DNA of 64,000 nucleotides, taken from assembly GCF_030252345.1 (NCBI RefSeq), contig NZ_CP126980.1:124001-188000 (forward strand), written 5' to 3'. Both the position numbers and the translations under genes were made by a program. The DNA is from Actinoplanes oblitus (GTDB lineage: Bacteria > Actinomycetota > Actinomycetes > Mycobacteriales > Micromonosporaceae). This document shows, piece by piece, positions 12,263 through 20,847 of the stretch. Below the pieces are notes generated by a model, which was given only the letters and a program-made list of their open reading frames with translations, was not told where the DNA came from and made no database searches. Each line of letters opens with the position of its first letter. Within the stretch, counting starts at the first letter, position 1.

Positions 12263-12625
12263 ATGTCGCCTGCGCACAATAATTCCGAGTCGGTGGCCGC
12301 GGCGTTGGACGCGCTGGACCGGGGTGCGGAACCTGACCGCCCGGTCCTGCGTGACGCGGTCCGTGCCCTGCTGACCGAGTTGTCCCAGCGCGCGCCTGGC
12401 CGTTCGGTGGAGGTGCGAATTCCACCTTTCGGTGCGATTCAGTGCGTGCCCGGTCCGCGGCACACCCGCGGCACACCGCCCAATGTGGTGGAAACGGATC
12501 CGATGACGTGGCTGCTCGTGGCCACCGGCCGCCTCGGCTGGGCGGAGGCGGTCGGCGACGGCCGCCTGCGGGCCAGCGGGATCCGCACCGATCTCACCGA
12601 GTACCTGCCGCTGACCCCGGAATGA
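12263..12625 (+). CDS. Sterol-carrier-type (SCP_3-like) small protein
   Basis: This 120-residue protein has an alanine-rich N-terminal helix (SVAAALDALDRG) and a beta-rich body with VEVRIPPFGAIQCV, MTWLLVATGRLGWAEAVGDGRLRASGIRTDLTEYLPL. The body resembles the actinobacterial 'sterol carrier family protein' found next to purF. The ATG start gives MSPAHNNSES. It stops 121 bases before purF and is likely cotranscribed or neighbouring by conserved order. The ligand and role are unknown. Confidence 0.75.
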   Translation: MSPAHNNSESVAAALDALDRGAEPDRPVLRDAVRALLTELSQRAPGRSVEVRIPPFGAIQCVPGPRHTRGTPPNVVETDPMTWLLVATGRLGWAEAVGDGRLRASGIRTDLTEYLPLTPE

Positions 12626-12746
12626 GGCAGGGCCGGGCGGCTCCGGGCTCGCGTACACTGGGCGGTCGGAGCGAGCGGAGTTCGGGCAGACCAGCGGTGG
12701 TCGCGCTTCGAGCAGTTCGTGCGAACCGACATGAGGGAGCAAGCAG

Positions 12747-14354
12747 GTGCCCCGAGGCGACGGCCGATTGACCGACGATCTCGACCCCCAGGAGCGCGGC
12801 CCCCAGGATGCCTGTGGCGTCTTCGGCGTCTGGGCCCCCGAGGAAGAGGTCGCCAAACTCACGTACTTCGGGCTCTACGCACTGCAGCACCGGGGGCAGG
12901 AGGCCGCCGGCATCGCGGTGAGCGACGGCTCCGGTGTCGTGGTCTACAAGGACGTCGGCCTGGTCTCCCAGGTCTTCGACGAGCCGACGCTGGCCAGCCT
13001 GCGCGGCCACCTCGCGATCGGGCACGCGCGCTATTCGACCACCGGCGGGTCGAACTGGGAGAACGCGCAGCCCACCATCCGGGCCACCACGGCAGGCACC
13101 ACCATCGCGCTGGCCCACAACGGCAACCTGGTGAACACCGCCGAGCTGGCCAAGGAGGTCGCCGACCGCGGCCTCGAGGTGGGCGACGCCACCTCGGACA
13201 CCGCGCTGGTCACCACCCTGCTCGCCGGTCGTCCCGACATGTCGGTCGAGGCCGCGGCGCTGGAGGTGCTGCCCACCCTGCGTGGCGCGTTCAGCTTCGT
13301 CTTCATGGACGAGCACACCCTGTACGCCGCGCGTGACCCGCAGGGCGTGCGCCCGCTGGTGCTCGGTCGGATGGAGCGCGGCTGGGTGGTCGCCAGCGAG
13401 ACCGCCGCCCTGGACATCACCGGCGCCAGCTTCGTCCGCGAGGTCGAGCCCGGCGAGATCATCGCGATCGACGAGCACGGCCTGCGCTCCTCGCGGTTCG
13501 CCGCCCCGGAGCCCAAGGGCTGCCTCTTCGAATACGTGTACCTCGCCCGCCCGGACACCACCATCGCCGGTCGCAACATCTACGCCGCCCGCGTCGAGGT
13601 GGGCCGCAAGCTGGCCAAGGAGCACCCGGTCGAGGCCGACCTGGTGATCGGCGTCCCGGAGTCCGGCATCCCGGCCGCGATCGGGTACGCCGAGGCGTCC
13701 GGCATTCCGTACAGCGCCGGCTTCATGAAGAACGCGTATGTCGGCCGCACCTTCATCCAGCCCTCGCAGACCATCCGCCAGCTGGGCATCCGGCTCAAGC
13801 TGAACCCGCTGCGCGAGGTGGTCCGGGGCAAGCGGATCGTGGTGGTCGACGACTCCATCGTCCGGGGCAACACCCAGCGCGCCCAGATCCGGATGCTGCG
13901 CGAGGCGGGTGCCCTCGAGGTGCACGTGCGGATCTCCTCGCCGCCGGTGAAGTGGCCGTGTTTCTACGGCATCGACTTCGCCACCCGCGCCGAGCTGATC
14001 GCTAACGGTCTGGAGCTGGACGGCATCCGCCGCTCGATCGGCGCCGACAGCCTGGGTTACGTGTCGCTGGACAACCTGGTCCAGGCCACCGAGCAGCCGC
14101 GGACCCGGCTCTGCATGGCCTGCTTCGACGGGGAGTACCCGATCGAGCTGCCGGCCGCCGACCTGATCGGCAAGCACGTGCTGGAGGGCGTCGGCCGCCG
14201 GGCCGCGATGCCGGGAGCGTCGGAGGAGGCGGCCGAGGCGGCCGTCACCGACCTCGAGTCCGGTTACGAGGCCCGTGAGCACGGTGCCGACCACGCGGCA
14301 CCGTCGCCGCTGGTCGCCAGCCCGGGTGGCGCCTCCGCGCTGCACCATCCGTGA
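12747..14354 (+). CDS. purF: Amidophosphoribosyltransferase
   Basis: This 535-residue enzyme makes 5-phosphoribosylamine from PRPP and glutamine, the first step of purine synthesis. The catalytic N-terminal Cys of the Ntn glutaminase is Cys23 (DACGVFGVWAP), preceded by a 22-residue propeptide that must be removed. The phosphoribosyltransferase PRPP loop is VVVDDSIVRGNTQRAQ. Cysteines in GCLFEYVYLARP, KWPCFYGID and RLCMACFDGEYP fit the 4Fe-4S ligands of the Bacillus-type enzyme. The GTG start is preceded by GGGAG with 7-base spacing. Confidence 0.98.
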   Translation: MPRGDGRLTDDLDPQERGPQDACGVFGVWAPEEEVAKLTYFGLYALQHRGQEAAGIAVSDGSGVVVYKDVGLVSQVFDEPTLASLRGHLAIGHARYSTTGGSNWENAQPTIRATTAGTTIALAHNGNLVNTAELAKEVADRGLEVGDATSDTALVTTLLAGRPDMSVEAAALEVLPTLRGAFSFVFMDEHTLYAARDPQGVRPLVLGRMERGWVVASETAALDITGASFVREVEPGEIIAIDEHGLRSSRFAAPEPKGCLFEYVYLARPDTTIAGRNIYAARVEVGRKLAKEHPVEADLVIGVPESGIPAAIGYAEASGIPYSAGFMKNAYVGRTFIQPSQTIRQLGIRLKLNPLREVVRGKRIVVVDDSIVRGNTQRAQIRMLREAGALEVHVRISSPPVKWPCFYGIDFATRAELIANGLELDGIRRSIGADSLGYVSLDNLVQATEQPRTRLCMACFDGEYPIELPAADLIGKHVLEGVGRRAAMPGASEEAAEAAVTDLESGYEAREHGADHAAPSPLVASPGGASALHHP

Positions 14355-14391
14355 CTTTTCCGTTTTTCGCAGAACCGCTAAGGGGAGAACC

Positions 14392-15540
14392 GTGACGCAC
14401 GTGTCCGAGCGCAGTGCCGGATCGAACGGCGCTGAGGGCGGCGACCGACAGCCGTGGACGGCAGGCGCCGGCCGCGGGCCGCGCAAGCGCTCCGCGACGT
14501 ACGCGGCCGCGGGTGTCTCGATCGACGCCGGCGATCGGGCTGTCGAGCTGCTCAAGTCCAAGGTGAAGAAGACCACCCGTCCCGAGGTGATGGGTGACCT
14601 GGGTGGCTTCTCCGGGCTGTTCCGGCTGAACACCGCGAAGTACAAGAGCCCGATCCTGGCCTCGTCCACCGACGGCGTCGGCACCAAGCTGGTCATCGCT
14701 CAGCAGCTCGACATCCACGACACGATCGGTATCGACCTGGTCGCCATGGTCGTCGACGACCTGGTGGCCTGCGGCGCCGAGCCGCTGTTCCTGCTCGACT
14801 ACATCGCCTGCGGCGAGGTCGTCCCGGACAAGATCGCCGAGATCGGCGCCGGCATCGCCGACGGCTGCCGCTACGCGGGGTGTGCCCTGCTCGGCGGCGA
14901 GACCGCCGAGCACCCGGGCGTGCTGCGCCCGGACGAGTACGACGTCTCCGCCACCGGTGTCGGCGTGGTCGAGGAGAGCGAGATCCTCGGCAAGGAGCGG
15001 GTCGAGCTGGGCGACGCGGTGATCGCCATGCGCTCCTCCGGCCTGCACTCGAACGGTTACTCGCTGGTCCGTCACGTCCTGCTGGGCGCCGGCCGGATGC
15101 GCCTGGACACCGTGGTCGACGACTTCGGCACCTCGCGCACCCTGGGCGAGGAGCTGCTGACCCCGACCAAGATCTACGCCAAGGACTGCCTGGGCCTGAT
15201 CGAGGAGACCGACGTCCGGGCGTTCTCGCACGTCACCGGCGGCGGCATCCCCGGCAACCTGAACCGCGTGCTGCCGGGCACCATGGACGCCGTGGTGGAC
15301 CGTTCCACCTGGCGCCCGCAGCCGATCTTCGACCTGATCCAGGCCAAGGGGCGGATCGAGGACTCGGAGATGGAGGCCACCTTCAACATGGGCGTCGGCA
15401 TGTTCGCGATCGTCTCGTCCGACGACGCCGACCGCGCGATGGCCTACCTGGCCGGCCGCGGGGTCGAGGCGTGGCAGGTCGGCGAGGTCATCGAGGGTGA
15501 CGGCCAGGTGCGGATGATGGGCTCCTACACCCGGGGCTGA
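14392..15540 (+). CDS. purM: Phosphoribosylformylglycinamidine cyclo-ligase (AIR synthetase)
   Basis: This 382-residue enzyme closes the imidazole ring, FGAM to AIR, using ATP. It has SYAAAGVSID-like (TYAAAGVSIDAGDRAVELLK), the FRLNTAKYKSPILASSTDGVGTK block and HVTGGGIPGNLNRVLP. GTG 14392 is preceded by AAGGGGAG four bases upstream, and the frame is open further up but without a start of this quality. An acidic/basic N-terminal extension of about 40 residues precedes the conserved core. It probably forms a unit with purF, 37 bases apart. Confidence 0.96.
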   Translation: MTHVSERSAGSNGAEGGDRQPWTAGAGRGPRKRSATYAAAGVSIDAGDRAVELLKSKVKKTTRPEVMGDLGGFSGLFRLNTAKYKSPILASSTDGVGTKLVIAQQLDIHDTIGIDLVAMVVDDLVACGAEPLFLLDYIACGEVVPDKIAEIGAGIADGCRYAGCALLGGETAEHPGVLRPDEYDVSATGVGVVEESEILGKERVELGDAVIAMRSSGLHSNGYSLVRHVLLGAGRMRLDTVVDDFGTSRTLGEELLTPTKIYAKDCLGLIEETDVRAFSHVTGGGIPGNLNRVLPGTMDAVVDRSTWRPQPIFDLIQAKGRIEDSEMEATFNMGVGMFAIVSSDDADRAMAYLAGRGVEAWQVGEVIEGDGQVRMMGSYTRG

Positions 15541-15600
15541 CAGTGAGTGACGGTGACCGCTCATACGTGAGTCTGGTTCGTCATAGGTCCACCGTGAAAT

Positions 15601-15635
15601 GATCCGTGTGTGCCGATGTCCGGCACATACGGATC
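15601..15635. terminator. Hairpin after purM
   Basis: GATCCGTGTGTGCCG and CGGCACATACGGATC form a 15-bp stem (one mismatch) around ATGTC, followed by TTT. It separates the purine genes from the RiPP locus. Confidence 0.8.
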
Positions 15636-15705
15636 TTTCGCATGAGTTCTGGACCGCGAGGCCTAGCCTGGCCCTGTGTCACGGGCGCCGGACGGGAGGT
15701 ACGCG

Positions 15706-16830
15706 ATGGCGGACGCGTGGAGCGGGATGAGTGGCATCTCCGCGGAACCCTCCTACGTGGTGATGCAGCCGACTACTCTGTGCAATCTGGCCTGCGGCTA
15801 CTGTTACCTGCCGTTCCGCCGGGAGAACTGGAAGATGCCGGTCGCCGTGGCCGAGGCGGTCGCCGCCGAGGTCGCCGGTTTCGCCGGGTCGGGCCGGTTC
15901 TCCGTGGTCTGGCACGGCGGTGAGCCGCTCGCGGCCGGCCCGGACCACCTGGCCGCGCTCGTCGCGCCGTTCGGCGCGGGTGTGGAGCATCACGTGCAGA
16001 CCAACGCGACGCTGATCGACGACGCCTGGTGCGAGTTCTTCATCGCCCACGACGTCCGGGTCAGCGTGAGCGTGGACGGTCCCCGGGAGCGCAACGGCGA
16101 CCGGGTCGATCGGGGCGGCAAGCCGGCCTACGACCTGATCACCAAGGGGATCGAAGCGCTTCAGCGGCACGGCATCCCGTTCTCCGCCCTCTGCGTGGTC
16201 TCCGAGCCGCGTCCCGGTGTGGCCACCGAGCTCTACGACTACTTCCTCGGCCTGGGCTGCGAGGTGCTCGGCATCAACGTGGAGGAGCAGGAGGGGGTCA
16301 ACCTCCGGCTGAACCGCCATGACCCGGCCGCGGTGACCGCGTTCTGGGCCGAGCTGGTCGGTGCCTGGCGCGCGGCGCCACGGATCCACCTGCGTGAGGT
16401 GGAGTGGTCACTGCGATACGCCGCGGCGGTCCTCGACGGCACCGCCGACGGGCTGTTGCCCCGGCAGCTGGATCCGATTCCCACGGTGGCCCACGACGGC
16501 TCGGTGGTGCTGCTCTCGCCCGAGCTGGCCGGCTTCCACGATCCCCGGTACGGCGACTTCACCAGCGGCAACGTGCTCACCACCCCGCTGCGCCGGATCC
16601 TCGCGGAGGCGGCGGCGACGCCGTGGATCGGCGAGTTCCTGGAGGGGGTCGAGGGGTGCCGGCGCAGTTGCCCGTACTTCGGCTTCTGTGGCGGCGCCCA
16701 CGCGGCCAACCGCTACTTCGAACACGGCAGGTTCGACGTCACCGAGACGAACCACTGCCGGAACAGCAAGATTCGCCTACTGGAGGGAGTGCTGGATCAT
16801 GCCCGAGATCATCAGGCCACTGCTGTCTGA
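15706..16830 (+). CDS. Radical SAM/SPASM-type peptide maturase, cyclophane-forming type
   Basis: This 374-residue protein has the radical SAM cluster motif CNLACGYCYLP, a VVWHGGEPLAAGP block and HVQTNATLIDDAWC, as in anaerobic sulfatase-maturase/RiPP maturase proteins. A C-terminal Cys-rich stretch (GCRRSCPYFGFCGGAHAANR, then TNHC) fits auxiliary Fe-S binding of a SPASM-like domain. ATG 15706 is chosen because GGGAGG lies six bases upstream. A TAGCCT at 15664 may be the -10. The downstream overlapping gene encodes a small peptide ending in aromatic-x-N motifs, so the likely job is to crosslink aromatic side chains. It resembles AmcB-type actinobacterial cyclophane maturases, an assignment made from memory of motifs and not searched. 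Confidence 0.88.
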   Translation: MADAWSGMSGISAEPSYVVMQPTTLCNLACGYCYLPFRRENWKMPVAVAEAVAAEVAGFAGSGRFSVVWHGGEPLAAGPDHLAALVAPFGAGVEHHVQTNATLIDDAWCEFFIAHDVRVSVSVDGPRERNGDRVDRGGKPAYDLITKGIEALQRHGIPFSALCVVSEPRPGVATELYDYFLGLGCEVLGINVEEQEGVNLRLNRHDPAAVTAFWAELVGAWRAAPRIHLREVEWSLRYAAAVLDGTADGLLPRQLDPIPTVAHDGSVVLLSPELAGFHDPRYGDFTSGNVLTTPLRRILAEAAATPWIGEFLEGVEGCRRSCPYFGFCGGAHAANRYFEHGRFDVTETNHCRNSKIRLLEGVLDHARDHQATAV

Positions 16831-17026
16831 CGGCGTGGAGACGGATCCGGTGACGGCACGGGTGCACGACACCCGGGACGGTCTGGCCGCGCTCATCGAG
16901 GAGGCGGAGACGGCTCGCCGGCAGCGTGCCGAGGAGGCGGTGCCGGGCAGCGGCTCGGCGGTGTGCGCGTGGAACCACTTCGAGAACATTCCCACGTTCT
17001 ACAACTGGAACAACCGGCCGCGGTGA
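16799..17026 (+). CDS. RiPP precursor with C-terminal aromatic-x-x core (AmcA-like)
   Basis: This 75-residue peptide overlaps the maturase gene by 32 bases and has its own strong ribosome site, GGAGGGAG, 9 bases before ATG. Residues 1-50 form a charged, helix-prone leader (LAALIEEAETARRQRAEEAV). A Gly/Ser linker follows, then the core with WNH (58-60), FEN (61-63), FYN (67-69) and WNN (70-72), ending RPR. Three-residue cyclophane enzymes link an aromatic residue to the beta carbon of the residue two places on, often Asn, so up to four rings are possible. Cys56 just before the core is unexplained. No protease or exporter lies beside it. Confidence 0.85.
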   Translation: MPEIIRPLLSDGVETDPVTARVHDTRDGLAALIEEAETARRQRAEEAVPGSGSAVCAWNHFENIPTFYNWNNRPR

Positions 17027-17124
17027 GACCGCCGGATGCGGAGCCGCATCAATGCGGGCGAACGCGGTGAGGCCGCCGGATGCGGGGCACCCAGTTGCGG
17101 GTGAACCCGTTGGTGGACGGCAAT

Positions 17125-17300
17125 CGGCCACGCCGAAGCCAGTTCGCGCCCACGCCGACGGATCACGCGGGTGGGCGGCATCCGGCGCCGCCGAAGCGTT
17201 GTCGGGCCCACGCGAACGAGACAGCGCGTGGGCACCCCGGCAACGCTGAAGCGAGGCTCGGTCGAAGCCCACGCGGACAAAGCCCGCGTGGGCTTCAGTG
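17125..17300. repeat. Degenerate tandem repeats of about 60 bp with hairpins
   Basis: Three imperfect units each contain GAAGC, then GCCCACGC facing GCGTGGGC across about 10 bases (stems near 17148-17175, 17207-17235 and 17266-17298). The last stem, GAAGCCCACGCGG with its exact complement, is the most perfect and may end the RiPP transcript. A fourth, different hairpin follows at 17334-17359. The rest of 17027-17371 shows no gene. Confidence 0.65.
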
Positions 17301-17333
17301 CAACCGTAGGAGTTGATGACCGCGACACACGGG

Positions 17334-17359
17334 AGCACGCGGGTCAATCCGCGTGCTCT
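17334..17359. terminator. Hairpin between RiPP locus and DUF3073 gene
   Basis: AGCACGCGG and CCGCGTGCT pair around GTCAAT, 13 bases past the DUF3073 gene's stop codon, so it probably ends that minus-strand transcript. Confidence 0.65.
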
Positions 17360-17371
17360 GTGCAATACGGG

Positions 17372-17587
17372 TCAAAGCCGCCTTGGAGGCGACCAGGAAT
17401 CCTGGTCGTCGTCAGCGTCATCCTCGTCATCGTCGACGAACTCTTCGTTGTCGTCGTCGAAATGACGGTCGGACTGGCGTGTCCCAGCCAGTTCGCGCTG
17501 CAAGGCGGTGAGGTCGGTGTTCGGGGAGTGATACTTCAACTCCCTTGCCACCTTCGTCTGCTTGGCCTTAGCACGGCCGCGCCCCAT
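17372..17587 (-). CDS. DUF3073 domain-containing protein
   Basis: This 71-residue protein starts MGRGRAKAKQTKVARELKYHS, the hallmark of the actinobacterial DUF3073 family. A strongly basic N-terminus is joined to a very acidic C-terminus (DDDNEEF, DDDEDDADDDQD). Its function is unknown, and the charge split suggests nucleic-acid or protein binding. The frame is open for another 21 codons upstream, but the family starts at MGRGRAKAKQ. The family is commonly found close to purM. Confidence 0.9.
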   Translation of the reverse strand: MGRGRAKAKQTKVARELKYHSPNTDLTALQRELAGTRQSDRHFDDDNEEFVDDDEDDADDDQDSWSPPRRL

Positions 17588-17711
17588 GGCTCGACCCCCT
17601 CGCACAGAATTCGGGGCAGCCCGAAGGCGGGCCCCGATGACGTCAGGCATCTCTCGTGGGTCTTACGGTACATGGACGATGCCGTCTTCGGCACCTCGGG
17701 TTGCGTGTGAC

Positions 17712-17757
17712 ACTGCCGCGCGTCGCGGTTCGCTTTCTCCGACGCCGCGCGGCAGGC
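17712..17757. terminator. Hairpin after the amino acid dehydrogenase gene
   Basis: TGCCGCGCG and CGCGCGGCA form the outer stem and a shorter GTCG/CGAC pairing lies inside. It is 24 bases past the dehydrogenase stop codon on the minus strand. Confidence 0.6.
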
Positions 17758-17780
17758 CCTGAACCGGTCCAGTGAGGCGT

Positions 17781-18860
17781 CTACCTGAGGTAGATCGAAC
17801 GCAGTCGGCCGACCTCCGCCATGCGGCGTTCGGCCAGCCGGTCGGCGGCCACGGCCGGCGGCACGCCCTCGTCCCCGGCGAGCTGGAGGATGCGCCGGGT
17901 GGTGTCGAAGATGGCGGTGGCCCGCAGTTTCGCCCGATCGAAGTTGAAGCCCTCGATCTCGTCGGCCACCTGGATCACGCCGCCGGCGTTCACCACGTAG
18001 TCCGGGGTGTAGAGGATCCCGCGGTCGTCCAGCAGCTTGCCGATGCCCGGGTGGGCGAGCTGGTTGTTCGCCGCGCCGGTGACCACCTTGGCGCGCAGCA
18101 CCGGGACCGTGTCGTCGTTCAGCGCGCCACCCAGGGCACAGGGCGCGTAGACGTCGAGGTCGGCGGTGATCAGCGCCTGGTTGTCGGCGACCAGCTCGAC
18201 CGCCGGGTGGGTGGTCCGGGCCCACTCCAGGGCGGCCGGGTTCACGTCGGTGGCGACCACCGTGGCGCCGTCCTCGATCAGGTGGCCCACCAGGTACTTG
18301 CCGACCTTGCCCAGGCCGGCGACACCGACCGTGCGACCGGCCAGGGTGGGACTGCCCCAGGTGTGCTCGGCGGCGGCGCGCATGCCCTGGAAGACACCCC
18401 AGGCGGTGAGCACCGACGAGTCGCCGGCGCCGCCGTGCTCCACGCTGCGGCCGGTGACGTAGCGCGTCTCCCGGGCGATCACGTCCATGTCCGGTACGTA
18501 GGTGCCGACGTCGCAGGCGGTGTAGTAGCGGCCCTTCAGCGTCTCGACGAACCGGCCGTACGCCCGCAGCAGCGACTCGGACTTGACGGTGGCCGGGTCA
18601 CCCCAGATCACCGCCTTGCCGCCGCCCAGGTCCAGACCGGCCAGCGCGTTCTTGTACGCCATCCCGCGGGACAGCTTGAGCACGTCGGCGAGGGCGGCGT
18701 CCTCGCTCTCGTACGGGTAGAACCGGGTGCCGCCGAGCGCGGGCCCGAGGGCCGTCGAGTAGATCCCGATGATCGCTTTGAGGCCGGAGACCCGGTCCTG
18801 GCAGAAGACGACCTGTTCGTGCCCGGTGGCGTCGCTGCCGTCGGTGTCGAACACACCCAT
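17781..18860 (-). CDS. Leu/Phe/Val family amino acid dehydrogenase, probably valine dehydrogenase
   Basis: This 359-residue NAD-dependent oxidative deaminase feeds branched-chain 2-oxo acids into metabolism. The catalytic-domain block [19 protein letters not shown] holds the catalytic Lys and Gly-rich loop. [13 protein letters not shown] and the Rossmann motif [13 protein letters not shown] (about residues 178-190) follow. [26 protein letters not shown] is typical of the branched-chain members. The ATG is preceded by AGGAGAA. The exact substrate preference cannot be read from sequence. Confidence 0.9.
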   Translation of the reverse strand: MGVFDTDGSDATGHEQVVFCQDRVSGLKAIIGIYSTALGPALGGTRFYPYESEDAALADVLKLSRGMAYKNALAGLDLGGGKAVIWGDPATVKSESLLRAYGRFVETLKGRYYTACDVGTYVPDMDVIARETRYVTGRSVEHGGAGDSSVLTAWGVFQGMRAAAEHTWGSPTLAGRTVGVAGLGKVGKYLVGHLIEDGATVVATDVNPAALEWARTTHPAVELVADNQALITADLDVYAPCALGGALNDDTVPVLRAKVVTGAANNQLAHPGIGKLLDDRGILYTPDYVVNAGGVIQVADEIEGFNFDRAKLRATAIFDTTRRILQLAGDEGVPPAVAADRLAERRMAEVGRLRSIYLR

Positions 18861-19011
18861 CTTTAGTTCTCCTGATTCGTCGTGTGGGCCTTCGTGGGGC
18901 CCCGGACCCGGCGGGGTAGGCCGGACAAGGCGAGCGTAGTCGCGGGAATGGCACGGCGATTACGCCCGCGCGGGAAGTTCCTCCCGGCCGGATTCGTGAA
19001 AGGATCGCGCC

Positions 19012-19851
19012 GTGCCGTCTCTGTTCGCGTCGTACCTACGGGTTTACGAGCCGCTGACCGCCTTCGACCGGGAGCGGCAGGTTTTCTGGCGCCGTTATGC
19101 CAAGGAGGGTCGCGACCTCGGGCCGGTCGAGGGCCCGGTCCGGCAGCGCACCGCCGTGCTGGAGGCGCTCGGCGCCGGCTGGACCCGGCTGCCCGACCTG
19201 CCCGATGAGGCGTACGTGCTGGAGTGGGAGAACGCGCTGCTGGTCTGCCCGTGGAACCTGCGCCTGCGAGTCGCCGAGGCGGCGCTGAACGCCCGGGACG
19301 GCGTGCCGGCGGTGCTCGCCGACGCCTTCGTCCCGCCGGTGCTGGCCGGTCAGGCCAAGGCCGTGGTCGAGGACTGGCGCAGCGGTGCCCGGGTGCTGGA
19401 GCAGGGGGTGCCCCGGGTGCACGAGCAGATCGCCACCTGGGGCGTGCCGCTGCGCTGGTTCGCCTTCGTGGACCTGGACGAGCGGGAGATCTCGCTGACC
19501 GCCCGCCGGCGCACCCTGCGCTACCGCACCGAGATCTCCAAGGCACGCCGGCGGGCGCACCGGGCGGTCTCGGTGCTGCGCAAGTCGCTGGGCGACGCGC
19601 CGATCACCGAGGCGGTCGAAGAAGGCACCCGGTGGTTGGAGGAGTTCCATCCCCGCTCGGTCGTCGAGCTCGACTACGGCGGCCTGGTCAACCTCCTTCC
19701 GGAGGACAAACTCCGGGAGGACGATTCACCCGGGTTGGTGGCCGCCGGGCTGTCGGCACTGTCCCGGGGTGACGCCGACGCGGCCAGTGAGGCGTACGAG
19801 AAGTTGGTCGCTAGATGGCGAGTTGTCCAACTTCTGGAGCGGTCCAACTGA
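19012..19851 (+). CDS. Conserved actinobacterial protein of unknown function
   Basis: This 279-residue soluble protein has no signal peptide or membrane helix. It starts MPSLFASYLRVYEPLTAFDRERQVFWRRYA and has a basic central stretch (TARRRTLRYRTEISKARRRAHRAVSVL). I do not recognise a catalytic motif. GTG 19012 has AAGGA seven bases upstream. It lies upstream of bldC in the same direction, a neighbourhood I recall for this protein in related actinomycetes, but no function is inferred. Confidence 0.75.
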   Translation: MPSLFASYLRVYEPLTAFDRERQVFWRRYAKEGRDLGPVEGPVRQRTAVLEALGAGWTRLPDLPDEAYVLEWENALLVCPWNLRLRVAEAALNARDGVPAVLADAFVPPVLAGQAKAVVEDWRSGARVLEQGVPRVHEQIATWGVPLRWFAFVDLDEREISLTARRRTLRYRTEISKARRRAHRAVSVLRKSLGDAPITEAVEEGTRWLEEFHPRSVVELDYGGLVNLLPEDKLREDDSPGLVAAGLSALSRGDADAASEAYEKLVARWRVVQLLERSN

Positions 19852-20132
19852 CCTGCGGAAATAGGACAGACCGGGAACTTCTCCCGCCGATGAGAGCGCT
19901 CCCGAAGCGAACACTCTTCGTGATCGGTGCCAGGCGAAGCGTGATAATCGGACTAAACGAGACACTATCTGGCGTAGAAAACACGCAAAAATCGGGCATG
20001 CTTCATCCGTCTATCTGGGGACGTTCGTCCGTTCGGCCCATGTCGGACATCGGGGACTAGCCGGACCATGAGAGACGCACCGGCCGGCGGGACCCCGGCC
20101 GATGTTTTTAGGTACCTGTGGAGGAGTGACCG

Positions 20133-20342
20133 ATGGCATCGCGTACGCACGATCCTGAGCCGCTACTAACGCCGGCCGAGGTGGCGTCGATGTTCCGTGT
20201 CGACCCGAAGACCGTCACCCGGTGGGCGAAGGCTGGCAAGCTCAGCGCTATTCGCACGCTCGGCGGCCACCGTCGCTACCGGGAGTCGGAGGTTCGCGCC
20301 CTGCTGCAGGGGCAGATTCCCACGCAGCGTCAGGGTGACTGA
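20133..20342 (+). CDS. bldC: Developmental transcriptional regulator BldC (MerR-like)
   Basis: This 69-residue DNA-binding protein is essentially the conserved BldC. It has a winged-helix MerR-type domain with LLTPAEVASMFRVDPKTVTRWAKAG and IRTLGGHRRYRESEV, and no effector domain. BldC binds direct repeats head-to-tail and controls entry into development in Streptomyces. GGAGG lies eight bases before the ATG. The 281-base upstream region is less GC-rich than its surroundings, holds no gene and probably carries the promoter. A hairpin at 20365-20403 ends the transcript. Confidence 0.97.
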   Translation: MASRTHDPEPLLTPAEVASMFRVDPKTVTRWAKAGKLSAIRTLGGHRRYRESEVRALLQGQIPTQRQGD

Positions 20343-20364
20343 CCGGTTCGACCTAGATCGTTGT

Positions 20365-20403
20365 AAGGGGCGTGCGCTGGGGAAGGCGTATCGCCCCTTC
20401 TTC
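20365..20403. terminator. Terminator after bldC
   Basis: AAGGGGCG pairs with CGCCCCTT across an 18-base loop and is followed by CTTCTTC. It lies 22 bases after the bldC stop codon. Confidence 0.7.
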
Positions 20404-20457
20404 GTCTGCTGAGTTCCCCGGACGGCCCGTTTTACTAGATCAACGAGCCGGGTGCGG

Positions 20458-20829
20458 TCAGGATACGAGGACCGCCACGGTTCCCTCGGTGCCGCGGCGG
20501 ATCCGGCTGCCGAGCATGGTCAGCCGCCCGATCAGGCCGTACTTCCGCTTCAGCGTCTCGCCGACGCGCACCCGGTCGGCCAGGTCGCCGATCCGCGCGG
20601 TGGCCTCGATCGCCTCGCCGATGGGGTTGCCCCGGAAATCGCAGGCGGCAACGGTGACCCGCCCGTTGTTCTTGATCCGCTTCAGCTTGCCGGTGCCGGC
20701 CACCGTCCAGAACGCCAGGCCGCCGCCGTCGGGCACCACCCAGAGCGGGGTCGGCACCGCTCGTCCGTCCCTGCGGTATGTCGTGAGCAGGACGTATTTC
20801 TCCGAGGCGAGTTGCTCCAGGGTGGGCAT
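20458..20829 (-). CDS. PPOX-class F420/flavin-dependent oxidoreductase
   Basis: This 123-residue split-barrel protein starts MPTLEQLASEKYVLLTTYRRDGRAVPTPLWV. That stretch is the hallmark of the small actinobacterial 'PPOX class F420-dependent enzymes'. The later GKLKRIKNNGRVTVAACDFRG fits the cofactor-binding strand and loop. The substrate is unknown. It is divergent from the methyltransferase gene with only 18 bases between start codons, so the two share a promoter region. Confidence 0.87.
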   Translation of the reverse strand: MPTLEQLASEKYVLLTTYRRDGRAVPTPLWVVPDGGGLAFWTVAGTGKLKRIKNNGRVTVAACDFRGNPIGEAIEATARIGDLADRVRVGETLKRKYGLIGRLTMLGSRIRRGTEGTVAVLVS

Positions 20830-20847
20830 GCCACAAGAGTAGTGACC

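Noticed and set aside
12101..12862. Upstream extension of the membrane-protein frame to 12862
   Set aside because: It is antisense to the SCP-type gene and the purF start, and the signal peptide begins at GTG 12100.
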